Positions 45,717 through 54,207 of a stretch of DNA of 64,000 nucleotides are shown here, one piece after another; position 1 is the first letter of the stretch, and every line of letters starts with the position of its first letter. A program made the position numbers and the translations under genes. The notes under the pieces are model-generated. The model was not told the origin of the DNA and ran no database searches. It saw only the letters and a list, made by a program, of their open reading frames with translations. Source of the stretch: MAG-120531 sp038125995 (GTDB lineage: Bacteria; Bacteroidota; Bacteroidia; Flavobacteriales; Flavobacteriaceae); the NCBI GenBank assembly GCA_038125995.1, contig JAYPEX010000002.1, positions 1-64,000 of the forward strand, read 5' to 3'.

Positions 45717-47129
45717 ATGAAAAAAGAAGTACATATTGGTGTTATTATAGGAAATAGAGATTTTTTTCCAGATAGTCTGGTTGCTAAAGCTAGGGAAGAG
45801 GTGTTGGCTTTATTTTCAAAATTGGGAGTTCAGCCTATTTTGTTGGGAACTGAAGATTCAAAACTAGGAGGAGTAGAAACTTTTGCGGAGGCCAAGGCTT
45901 GTGCCAAATTATTTGCGGCTCATAAAAGTGAAATTGCAGGGGTGTTAGTGGTGCTTCCCAATTTTGGTGATGAAAAAGGTGTTGCTGATACTTTGAAATT
46001 AGCAGGATTGGATGTTCCGGTACTCATCCAAGCCTATCCAGACGAGCTTTCAAAAATGAATGTAGTCAACCGTAGAGATTCGTGGTGTGGAAAGATTTCA
46101 GTTTGCAATAATCTATATCAATATGGTATCAAGTACTCGTTGACTTCTAAACATGTTTGTTCTTTAACTGATCCGGCTTTTGAAAATGATTTTAAAGATT
46201 TCTTAGCGGTATGTCGGGTGGTTAATGGATTGAAATCAGTTCGAATTGGAGCGGTAGGTGCAAGGCCTGGAGCGTTTAACACAGTTCGTTATTCAGAAAA
46301 AATTCTTCAGAGAAATGGAATTACAGTGACGACGGTGGATCTATCTGAAATTCTAGGAAATGCCAATCGAATGAGTAATGATGCTCCTGAAGTAGTCGCT
46401 CATTTAGAGAGAATTAATGCGTATGCTCGTAAAGGAACAACACCAAATGAGTCCTTGATTCAAATGGCTAAATTAGATGTGGCACTTAAGAAGTTTATGG
46501 AGGAATACGAATTGGATGCTACAGCTATTCAATGTTGGACCTCTTTACAGCAAAATTACGGTTGTAATGTCTGTACTTCGATGAGTATGATGAGTGAAAA
46601 TATGTTGCCGTCTGCTTGTGAGGTTGATGTCACGGGTACATTGAGTATGTACGCGATGCAGTTGGCTTCCGGATCTCCGTCTGCACTAGTTGATTGGAAT
46701 AATAACTATGCCGATGATCCTGAAAAATGTGTGTTGTTTCACTGTGGAAACTGGGCGAAATCATTCTTACCAGACATTGAAATTAGCAATGCTCCCATTT
46801 TAGGAACTTCAGTAGGAGTAGAAAATACTTATGGTGCATTGGAAGGGAGAACTCCAGCGATGCCACTTACTTATGGTAGAATCTCCACTGATGATCCCAA
46901 TGGTGTAATCAAAGTGTATATAGGAGAAGGAGAATTGACAGATGATCCTCTCGAAACTTTTGGAAACAGAGCAGTTGCTCAGATTTCAGATTTAGAGGGG
47001 CTTATGAATTATGTGTGTAAAAACGGATTTGAACATCACGTGGTGATGAACGCTTCTAAAACAGCTCATATTTTAGAAGAAGCCCTTGGAAATTATATGG
47101 GGTGGGAAGTCTACAATCATTCAAAATAA
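45717..47129 (+). CDS. L-fucose/L-arabinose isomerase-family aldose-ketose isomerase
   Basis: A 470-residue enzyme of the fucose isomerase-like family (COG2407 type) that would turn an imported aldose into its 2-ketose with a divalent metal. The C-terminal catalytic domain shows the expected metal ligands: E302 in ACEVDVTG, D326 in VDWNNNY and H342 in LFHCGNW. The N-terminal half is the Rossmann-like domain (HIGVIIGNRDFF, VLVVLPNFGDE). It is shorter than classical FucI (about 590), as in the divergent subgroup. Directly downstream are a split transketolase, an ABC importer and an FGGY kinase, so the product ketose is probably phosphorylated and cleaved. The aldose is unknown; D-apiose is my leading candidate. 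Confidence 0.85.
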   Translation: MKKEVHIGVIIGNRDFFPDSLVAKAREEVLALFSKLGVQPILLGTEDSKLGGVETFAEAKACAKLFAAHKSEIAGVLVVLPNFGDEKGVADTLKLAGLDVPVLIQAYPDELSKMNVVNRRDSWCGKISVCNNLYQYGIKYSLTSKHVCSLTDPAFENDFKDFLAVCRVVNGLKSVRIGAVGARPGAFNTVRYSEKILQRNGITVTTVDLSEILGNANRMSNDAPEVVAHLERINAYARKGTTPNESLIQMAKLDVALKKFMEEYELDATAIQCWTSLQQNYGCNVCTSMSMMSENMLPSACEVDVTGTLSMYAMQLASGSPSALVDWNNNYADDPEKCVLFHCGNWAKSFLPDIEISNAPILGTSVGVENTYGALEGRTPAMPLTYGRISTDDPNGVIKVYIGEGELTDDPLETFGNRAVAQISDLEGLMNYVCKNGFEHHVVMNASKTAHILEEALGNYMGWEVYNHSK

Positions 47130-47130
47130 G

Positions 47131-47940
47131 ATGAATATATCAGAGTTACAAAAGCGTTCTAAGCAGTATCGTATAGATACTTTAAAAACAATTTATGAGG
47201 CCAAAGCAGGTCATACTGGAGGGTGCCTATCGATTGTTGATATTCTCAACGTACTCTACAATCACGTGCTGAGAGGAACTTGGGAAGAAGTTTCAAGAGA
47301 TCGCTATATTCAGTCTAAAGGTCATGCGGTAGAGGCTCTATATGTGGTTTTGGCTGACAAAGGATTCATTCCGAATGAAGAACTGCAAACATTAGGGAAG
47401 TATAAGAGTAGACTCATTGGTCATCCCACTAAAAAAGTCCCTGGAATGGAACAAAATACGGGAGGCCTTGGTCATGGTCTGCCCATCTGTTGTGGAACTG
47501 CTCTTGGAGCAAAAAAGAGTCGTTTGGATACAAAAGTATACACGGTGCTCGGTGATGGTGAAATGGCTGAAGGATCTAACTGGGAAGCAATGATGTTTGC
47601 TTCGCACCATCAACTCGATAATTTATGTGCTGTATTGGATTACAATAAGTTGCAGATTACTGGACTCAATGAAGAGGTGATGAATTTAGAACCACTTCGA
47701 CAAAAGATTGAATCATTTGGTTGGGAGGTTCGTGAAGTTAATGGACATGATGTAGGAGCATTGGTCAATGCTTTTGATCAACTCCCATTTGTAGAAGGGA
47801 AGCCTTCATTCATTATAGCACATACCGTTAAAGGTAAGGGAGTTTCTTTCATGGAGCACAATAAAAAGTGGCATCATGGGGTTCCAACAGAAGAAGAATT
47901 AAGAATTGCTTTAAAAGAATTAGAGGAAGATGAAAGCTAA
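47131..47940 (+). CDS. Transketolase N-terminal subunit
   Basis: The thiamine-diphosphate-binding half of a split transketolase, 269 residues. Marks: GHTGGCLS and GLGHGL His-containing loops and the ThDP/Mg motif GDGEMAEGSNWE ending in DYNKLQITG. The frame extends upstream to 47086 inside the isomerase gene, but the ATG at 47131 (1 base after the isomerase stop) is the proper start. With the next gene it forms one enzyme. A transketolase inside a sugar import operon is unusual and suggests that the ketose phosphate is cleaved directly. Confidence 0.9.
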   Translation: MNISELQKRSKQYRIDTLKTIYEAKAGHTGGCLSIVDILNVLYNHVLRGTWEEVSRDRYIQSKGHAVEALYVVLADKGFIPNEELQTLGKYKSRLIGHPTKKVPGMEQNTGGLGHGLPICCGTALGAKKSRLDTKVYTVLGDGEMAEGSNWEAMMFASHHQLDNLCAVLDYNKLQITGLNEEVMNLEPLRQKIESFGWEVREVNGHDVGALVNAFDQLPFVEGKPSFIIAHTVKGKGVSFMEHNKKWHHGVPTEEELRIALKELEEDES

Positions 47941-48847
47941 TCAAGTTGTATTTGCAGAAACAATAGAACAAATCGCTGCGCAAGACAAGGATTTGTATAT
48001 GGTGACTTCTGATTCTAGAGGTTCAGGAAAATTGGTCAATTTTGGAGAAATCTACCCAGATCAAATTGTAGAAATTGGTATTGCAGAGCAAAATCTAGTG
48101 GGTGTTGCATCTGGATTAGCATCTATGAATAAAAAGGTGTTTGCGGTTTCACCAGCATGTTTTTTAACGGCTCGTTCATTAGAACAGGTCAAAAACGATG
48201 TTTGTTATTCTAATAATAAAGTTGTGCTTGTGGGGATCTCTGCAGGGGTGAGTTATGGCGCCTTAGGGTCTACCCACCATTCATTACACGATTTTGCAGC
48301 CCTTAGAGCATTAAATAATATTTCCATAGTAGCTCCAGCGGATGCTTTTGAAACGGAGCATGCTGTAAAAGCAGCAATAAAAAGTAAACAGCCTGTTTAT
48401 CTTCGTTTTGGAAAGAAAAATATGCCTAATTTAGGTCAAGAACTATCATCTGACTTTAAAATTGGAAAGGCAAGAATCATTAAGGAAGGTTCTGATGTTC
48501 AGATCGTAGCAACAGGTGAAACGGTTTGGCCTAGTCTTGAAGCTGCAAAACTTTTAGAGCAAGTGGGAATTTCTGCCGAGGTCATTAGTATGCACACCAT
48601 TAAACCTCTAGATACCTCTGTGCTCAATTGGGAGGTCCCGATTATCACCGTGGAAGAACATTCGGTCTATGGAGGTCTCGGTGAAGCAGTAGGCTCTTTT
48701 TTGCTTCAAAACAACCACTGTGTGCCTTTTAAAATTATGGGAATTCCCGATGAAGAAACCGTATCTGGATCCCAAAATGAAATTTTTGAGCATTATCAAC
48801 TCAGTCCGAATGGAATTGCGAATGAAGTTAAAAAGTTATTGAGATGA
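47930..48847 (+). CDS. Transketolase C-terminal subunit
   Basis: The pyrimidine-binding and C-terminal halves of the split transketolase, 305 residues. The catalytic Glu that activates ThDP lies in EIGIAEQNLVG, and the substrate-side loop SYGALGSTHHSLHDFA is present. It overlaps the N-subunit gene by 11 bases and the next gene by 4 bases. By the pattern of apiose operons it would use a ketose phosphate as donor and glyceraldehyde-3-phosphate as acceptor. Confidence 0.9.
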   Translation: MKANQVVFAETIEQIAAQDKDLYMVTSDSRGSGKLVNFGEIYPDQIVEIGIAEQNLVGVASGLASMNKKVFAVSPACFLTARSLEQVKNDVCYSNNKVVLVGISAGVSYGALGSTHHSLHDFAALRALNNISIVAPADAFETEHAVKAAIKSKQPVYLRFGKKNMPNLGQELSSDFKIGKARIIKEGSDVQIVATGETVWPSLEAAKLLEQVGISAEVISMHTIKPLDTSVLNWEVPIITVEEHSVYGGLGEAVGSFLLQNNHCVPFKIMGIPDEETVSGSQNEIFEHYQLSPNGIANEVKKLLR

Positions 48848-49755
48848 GAAACGTATTCCTTGTTCTGCTTGGTTTCATAACCATTGCGTGTACTTCAAAA
48901 AAAGAGATTGAAAAACCAAAGGTAGCTGTTGTGATCTCAACGCTCAATAATCCTTGGTTTGTGGTTTTGGCAGAATCTGCGGTTGCCAATGCCAATCGAT
49001 TGGGTTATGAGGCCAAAATATTTGATTCCCAAAACAACCCTGCCAATGAATCGAATCACTTTGAAAATTTAATAGCATCTGGTTATGATGCCATTTTGTT
49101 TAATCCTACAGATGCCGATGGTTCAATATCTAATATACTCAAGGCCAAAAAGGCGGGAGTCCCAGTGTTTTGTATGGATCGAGAAGTCAATTCTAACGAA
49201 GCTGCAACTTCACAAATACTCTCTGATAATTATTCAGGATGTATTGCAATTGGAGTGGAGTTTGTAAAAACTATTGGTGAAAAGGGCAAGTATGTTGAAA
49301 TACTCGGGTTGGCTGGAGATAACAATACCTATGCACGCTCAAATGGTTTTCACACAGTTGTTGATCAGTTTCCAGGGCTGGAAATGATTGCCCAACAAAA
49401 TGGAGATTTTGATCGCAATAAAGCCATGGAAGTGATGGAAACGATCTTACAAGCTAACGATTCTATAGATGCGGTGTTTTGCGGAAATGATTCCATGGCA
49501 CTTGGAGTTTATCAAGCGCTAAAATCAGCAGGAAAATCAAATCAGATAAAAGTGTTTGGATTTGACGGGAATGATGAGGTGGTCGAAAAGATTAAAGCGG
49601 GTGAAATTGTTGCAACAGGTATGCAATACCCTAAAGTGATGGCTAAAACTGCTGCAGAATATGCAGATCAATACTTTCAAGGAAAACGAAATTTTCCACA
49701 GCACGTTCCAGTTGCTGTTGATTTAGTGACTGTGGAAACATCAAAAAACTTTTAA
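48844..49755 (+). CDS. Ribose-type ABC sugar-binding lipoprotein
   Basis: A periplasmic-binding protein of the RbsB class, 303 residues. Unusually for a Gram-negative it carries a lipobox (ITIAC, Cys at residue 16) so it is probably anchored in the inner or outer membrane. Sugar-binding marks: VVISTLNNPWF, FNPTDADG, PVFCMDREV, GLAGDNNTYAR, FCGNDSMALG and FGFDGNDE. It belongs to the transporter formed with the ATPase and permease genes downstream; the ATGA overlap with the transketolase gene shows co-translation. Confidence 0.9.
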   Translation: MRNVFLVLLGFITIACTSKKEIEKPKVAVVISTLNNPWFVVLAESAVANANRLGYEAKIFDSQNNPANESNHFENLIASGYDAILFNPTDADGSISNILKAKKAGVPVFCMDREVNSNEAATSQILSDNYSGCIAIGVEFVKTIGEKGKYVEILGLAGDNNTYARSNGFHTVVDQFPGLEMIAQQNGDFDRNKAMEVMETILQANDSIDAVFCGNDSMALGVYQALKSAGKSNQIKVFGFDGNDEVVEKIKAGEIVATGMQYPKVMAKTAAEYADQYFQGKRNFPQHVPVAVDLVTVETSKNF

Positions 49756-49758
49756 GGG

Positions 49759-50343
49759 ATGCTAAAGAAAATCATCATTATAGTCATTGTATTCATCCTA
49801 GGATCTCAGTCGATTTACTTTAAAAGACTAAGTGATCTAAATAATGAAGAAACCAGTTTTAAGGTTGATTCAGAAACTATCGAAAAATTATACAGAGAAG
49901 GTATTCTTGAAAGTGAATTGATCGTTCCTGTTGATCAGTTGATCAATGATATCAATTTGAATACAGAACTCACTTTTAAAGATTTTGGAAATCGTATGGG
50001 AATTGGTGAGTCCGCTTATTTCTTAGTTGCTGAAACATCAAACATTACGAAAATTGAGGATGGGCAAATCAGTCTTGAAAGTGGAAATGTTGTGGATGCC
50101 AAATATATTTTTGGAAATGAACTCAGAGATGCATCTAGGTTTTTGTCTCTAGAGGATTTCGATTCTCAATCTGATTTAAATTCATTGACAGAAGCCTTTA
50201 ATAAATATGTCAGAAATCAAGTAGCAAACCTTGATTTAAAGGTAGGTGAGTCGATTTCTTATATAGGAGCTTGCCTAATAGATAAAAGAGAATTACCGAT
50301 CCGTTCGGTTGTCGTTATACCAGCAAAAATTGTAATTCAGTAA
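49759..50343 (+). CDS. DUF2291 lipo/membrane protein of sugar ABC operon
   Basis: A 194-residue protein with one N-terminal membrane segment (residues about 3-20) and an extracytoplasmic domain of DUF2291 type. In other bacteria DUF2291 genes lie among RbsABC-type importer genes, between the binding-protein and ATPase genes as here. Function unknown; it may help the binding protein or permease. Gaps to neighbours are 3 and 1 bases. Confidence 0.75.
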   Translation: MLKKIIIIVIVFILGSQSIYFKRLSDLNNEETSFKVDSETIEKLYREGILESELIVPVDQLINDINLNTELTFKDFGNRMGIGESAYFLVAETSNITKIEDGQISLESGNVVDAKYIFGNELRDASRFLSLEDFDSQSDLNSLTEAFNKYVRNQVANLDLKVGESISYIGACLIDKRELPIRSVVVIPAKIVIQ

Positions 50344-50344
50344 G

Positions 50345-51793
50345 ATGTTAGAAGTCGTCAATATCACCAAATCCTTCCCTGGAGTCAAAGCGTTGAATCA
50401 GGTGAATATGTCATTCTACCCATCAAAGGTAAATGCGATTTTGGGTGAAAATGGAGCTGGTAAATCTACCTTGCTCAATATATTGAGTGGTATTTATACA
50501 GACTATGAAGGAGCGGTACTCATCAATGGTATAAAGCAAGTTTTTCAAAATACGACGGACTCTAAAAATGCAGGAATTGCCATTATTCATCAAGAATTAA
50601 ATCTCTTCTCTAATTTAAGTATCTGTGATAATATCTTTTTAGGTCAAGAACTGAAAACCTCATTAGGGCTACTAGATTACAGGAGGATGAATGCAATTTG
50701 TAGCGGTTTATTAGATCAGGTTCAGATTGATAGAGACCCATCTTGCCTCGTTGAAAATCTTAAAATTGGAGAACAGCAACTCGTAGAAATTGCGAGAGCA
50801 TTGTACTCAAATGCCTCGATTATATTAATGGATGAGCCCACATCAGCATTGAGCGATGTTGAAATTGAAAATCTACACGGTCTTATTGCAAAGTGGAAGG
50901 AAGAAGGGAAGACCATTATTTATATATCCCATAAAATGGAAGAACTTTTTAAGGTTTCTGATACGTTTTCTGTGCTTCGCGATGGAAATAGTATAGCATC
51001 GGGTAAGATGTCTGAAATTACTTCTGGGGAGTTGATTCGCCATATGGTTGGAAGGGATGTGATCGTAAAGAGGAGGAATCGAGAACTGACCTCAAAGGAT
51101 GTCGTCTTGGATGTTGAAGGCAAATTCAAATTGCACAGGGGTGAAATCCTAGGATTTTATGGATTGATGGGAGCTGGTAGAACTGAACTTATGGAGGAAC
51201 TCTTTGGTGTAGCTAAAAAGCCCATCTCAATCTCAATCGAAGGGAAAAAGATTGCGATTAAATCACCTAGAGACGCCATTAAAAATGGAATTGGTTTTGT
51301 GACGGAAGATCGAAAGACAGAAGGACTCATCATGGATAGGAACTTGGTGTTTAATATTAGTCTGCCCAGTTTAAAAGACTTTGAACTACTCAACGCTCAA
51401 AAAGAGCGAGAATTGACCCAAAAAAATATTCAAGGACTCGATGTAAAAACTCCATCCTTGGAAATGCTTTGTGGGAATCTTAGTGGAGGAAATCAACAAA
51501 AGGTTATTCTTGGAAAATGGTTATCGACCCATCCTAAGATTTTAATATTAGATGAGCCAACAAGGGGAATTGATATCAATGCGAAGAATCAGATTTACAA
51601 TCTCATCTACGACATGGCAGAAAAAGGCTTAAGTATCTTATTTGTCTCTTCTGAATTACCTGAAATATTGGCATTGTCTGATCGAGTCATCGTAATGAAT
51701 GAAGGTTGTATAAGGGGTGAATTTGACGGAGCAACTACAAACGAACAAGAACTAATGCAAGCTGCATTACCTAAAAGAATAATTCATGATTAA
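50345..51793 (+). CDS. Ribose-type ABC transporter ATPase (two nucleotide-binding domains)
   Basis: The 482-residue energising subunit. The first ATPase domain has Walker A GENGAGKST near residue 36, the signature region LKIGEQQLVEIARAL and Walker B ILMDEP. The second domain has the degenerate loop GLMGAGRTE, signature LSGGNQQKV and Walker B ILDEPTRGID, as is normal for RbsA-type proteins. It overlaps the permease gene by 8 bases. Confidence 0.94.
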   Translation: MLEVVNITKSFPGVKALNQVNMSFYPSKVNAILGENGAGKSTLLNILSGIYTDYEGAVLINGIKQVFQNTTDSKNAGIAIIHQELNLFSNLSICDNIFLGQELKTSLGLLDYRRMNAICSGLLDQVQIDRDPSCLVENLKIGEQQLVEIARALYSNASIILMDEPTSALSDVEIENLHGLIAKWKEEGKTIIYISHKMEELFKVSDTFSVLRDGNSIASGKMSEITSGELIRHMVGRDVIVKRRNRELTSKDVVLDVEGKFKLHRGEILGFYGLMGAGRTELMEELFGVAKKPISISIEGKKIAIKSPRDAIKNGIGFVTEDRKTEGLIMDRNLVFNISLPSLKDFELLNAQKERELTQKNIQGLDVKTPSLEMLCGNLSGGNQQKVILGKWLSTHPKILILDEPTRGIDINAKNQIYNLIYDMAEKGLSILFVSSELPEILALSDRVIVMNEGCIRGEFDGATTNEQELMQAALPKRIIHD

Positions 51794-52748
51794 AGCAGAT
51801 GTTTTAAAAAAGTCACAATCCTTGTTAGCACTTTTTGTGTTGATGGTTTTGTTAACCATTTTTACGGATTCTTTTTTGAGTACTGAAAATATGTGGAATG
51901 TTCTCAGGCAAGTAAGTATCAACCTCTGTTTGTCGGTGGGAATGACTTTGGTGATCATTAGTTCGGGGATCGATTTGTCGGTTGGGGCGATATTAGCATT
52001 TAGTGGAGCGGTTTGTGCTGGTCTTCTCAAATGGGGTATTGCCCTAGAACCATTTGATTTGTGGATAGGATTTACTGTTTTAGGAGCTGTTATTGCTGCC
52101 GCACTAGTCGGTTATTTGCTCGGCTGGTTTAATGGCTGGGTAATCACTAAATTTACAGTACCTCCTTTTGTGGCAACTTTAGCAATGCTGACCATCGCTA
52201 GAGGAATGTCTTATCTGTATACTCAGGGGAAACCAATTTCTAATTTAGGAGAAGGTTTTGAGTTTATAGGATCTGGATGGTGGTTAGGAATACCGGTTCC
52301 CGTATGGATCTCAATAGGCGTTGTACTCATCTTTGTATTTATCACCAATAAAACTTCATTGGGAAGGTTTATCTATGCTATTGGAGGAAATGAACGTGCA
52401 GCACTCTTATCTGGAGTACCAGTTAAAAAGGTAAAGAGACTCGTGTATGCCATATCGGGCTTGATGGCTTCCATAGGGGGGGTGTTGATCACATCTCGAT
52501 TAAATTCTGCGCAGCCCAATGCAGGAATGAGTTATGAACTCGACGCTATCGCGGCGATCGTCATTGGAGGGACTTCACTCTCAGGAGGTAAAGGTACTGT
52601 TATGGGAACCGTGCTGGGAGTATTGCTCATTGGAGTGTTAAATAATGGTTTAGTGCTGTTAAATGTATCTCCTTTTTGGCAGCAAGTCGTAAAGGGATTG
52701 GTCATTCTTTTAGCTGTCGTTATTGATAAATCAAATAAGAAATCCTAA
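51786..52748 (+). CDS. Ribose-type ABC transporter permease
   Basis: The 320-residue membrane subunit with about 8-10 hydrophobic helices. RbsC-family marks are SSGIDLSVGAILAFSG, the long loop with GNERAALLSGVPV, and IVIGGTSLSGGKGTVMGT. The last base of its stop is shared with the kinase gene start region (1-base overlap). It delivers the free sugar to the cytosol for the isomerase. Confidence 0.94.
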   Translation: MIKADVLKKSQSLLALFVLMVLLTIFTDSFLSTENMWNVLRQVSINLCLSVGMTLVIISSGIDLSVGAILAFSGAVCAGLLKWGIALEPFDLWIGFTVLGAVIAAALVGYLLGWFNGWVITKFTVPPFVATLAMLTIARGMSYLYTQGKPISNLGEGFEFIGSGWWLGIPVPVWISIGVVLIFVFITNKTSLGRFIYAIGGNERAALLSGVPVKKVKRLVYAISGLMASIGGVLITSRLNSAQPNAGMSYELDAIAAIVIGGTSLSGGKGTVMGTVLGVLLIGVLNNGLVLLNVSPFWQQVVKGLVILLAVVIDKSNKKS

Positions 52749-54196
52749 TGAGTCAACTATTAGCCATCGATCAAGGAACCAGTAGTACCAAAGTATTGAT
52801 TTTTGACAAGAATACAAATGTCATTTCAAAGCAGACTTCAGACCTGGAAACCGAATATCTGCATAAAGATTGGGTGGAACAAGATCCAGAGGCGATTTAT
52901 GCATCGGTGATTAAGGCGGTAAAAGAGCTGGATATTTCAAAGGTAAGTTGTGTTGGAATCTCCAATCAACGCGAGACATTTGTGCTTTGGGATGTCACAG
53001 GTACTATAGTTCACAATGCTGTTGTTTGGTCTTGTAAACGATCTACTTCGCTGTGTCAAACAATGTTGGATCAAAATGATTGGATTCAGAAAAAAACGGG
53101 TTTGATTATGGATCCGTACTTCTCTGGAACAAAACTCTTATGGATTATTGAAACTTATCCTCAACTAAAAGAACGAATTCAAAAAGGTGAAATCTATTTT
53201 GGAACGGTTGATACTTGGGTACTTTATAAACTAACTCATGGACAATCGTACTTTACCGATACGACCAATGCATCAAGAACCTTGCTTTTTAACATTCATA
53301 CTCTTGACTGGGATCAAGAGATTATAGATCGATGGGGACTGACGGGAATTAACTTGCCGGAAGTAAAAACATCAGCAGCTTTTTTCGGCGAGACAAATTT
53401 TGAGGGACTTTCTTCTAAAATGATCCCCATAACAGCGATGATAGGGGATTCTCATGCTGCTCTTTTTGGTGAAGGATGTTTTTCTGTAGGAGATACGAAG
53501 ATGACTTTGGGAACAGGATGCTCCATCTTGTCTCATATTGGAAACACTCCAAAAATATCGACTAATGGTCTTTTGACGACCATTGCTTACAGCACTCCTA
53601 TAGAAACTGTTTATGCTTGGGAAGGCGCTATTGTTTCCTGTGGATCCATGATATCCTGGTTAAAGAACAGTTTAGGATTGATACAGTCGGCTCAACAAAC
53701 CGAGCAAATGGCTTTTGAGGCAGCGGAGAGTGACTTGTATTTGATTCCCGCTTTTAGTGGGTTAGGTGCTCCATTTTGGCAAATGGAACGAAAAGCGTCT
53801 TTGGTTGGAATGACTTTTGGCACTACAAATAATCAGATTGTACGCGCCGCTTTAGAAAGCATTAGTTATCAGATTGTAGCGGTGCTCGATTCGATGAAGG
53901 AAGATTTGGGAAGCGCTATAGAGACCGTTGCAATCAATGGAGGGCTTTCTAAAAATAAGTTTGTTCAACATGAATTAAACAATTTAATAAGTGCAACATT
54001 AGAAATGCAAAAGAGTCAAGATGTATCCGCTTTGGGAGCTGCTTTGCTTGCAGGTTTGCAAATAAAAATGTACGATTCGCTAGTGGAGATCAAATCCTTG
54101 TTACATAAAAATACACTTAAAAAAGAGTCGTCTAGTGCTTCTCATATGAATAAATTCCAATCTTGGAAAAACATCATACAAACAAACACTCTATAA
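52748..54196 (+). CDS. FGGY-family carbohydrate kinase, glycerol-kinase-like
   Basis: A 482-residue kinase with ATP/phosphate loops IDQGTSSTK and LGTGCSIL. Positions that bind glycerol in E. coli GlpK appear conserved: R75-E76 in NQRET, W94 in VVWSCKR, Y124 in DPYFSGTK and the Asp in MIGDSHAALFGEG. So the pocket likely fits a CH2OH-C(OH)-CH2OH group. By place in the operon it phosphorylates the ketose made by the isomerase; D-apulose ends in just such a glycerol-like group. A plain glycerol kinase is the main alternative, but glycerol genes (glpF, glpD) are absent. It overlaps the permease gene by 1 base. Confidence 0.88.
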   Translation: MSQLLAIDQGTSSTKVLIFDKNTNVISKQTSDLETEYLHKDWVEQDPEAIYASVIKAVKELDISKVSCVGISNQRETFVLWDVTGTIVHNAVVWSCKRSTSLCQTMLDQNDWIQKKTGLIMDPYFSGTKLLWIIETYPQLKERIQKGEIYFGTVDTWVLYKLTHGQSYFTDTTNASRTLLFNIHTLDWDQEIIDRWGLTGINLPEVKTSAAFFGETNFEGLSSKMIPITAMIGDSHAALFGEGCFSVGDTKMTLGTGCSILSHIGNTPKISTNGLLTTIAYSTPIETVYAWEGAIVSCGSMISWLKNSLGLIQSAQQTEQMAFEAAESDLYLIPAFSGLGAPFWQMERKASLVGMTFGTTNNQIVRAALESISYQIVAVLDSMKEDLGSAIETVAINGGLSKNKFVQHELNNLISATLEMQKSQDVSALGAALLAGLQIKMYDSLVEIKSLLHKNTLKKESSSASHMNKFQSWKNIIQTNTL

Positions 54197-54207
54197 ATGT
54201 AATTCAC

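Noticed and set aside
45717..54196. Reading the operon as a plain ribose or L-fucose operon
   Set aside because: There is no ribokinase or fuculose-phosphate aldolase, and the split transketolase would have no purpose for these sugars.
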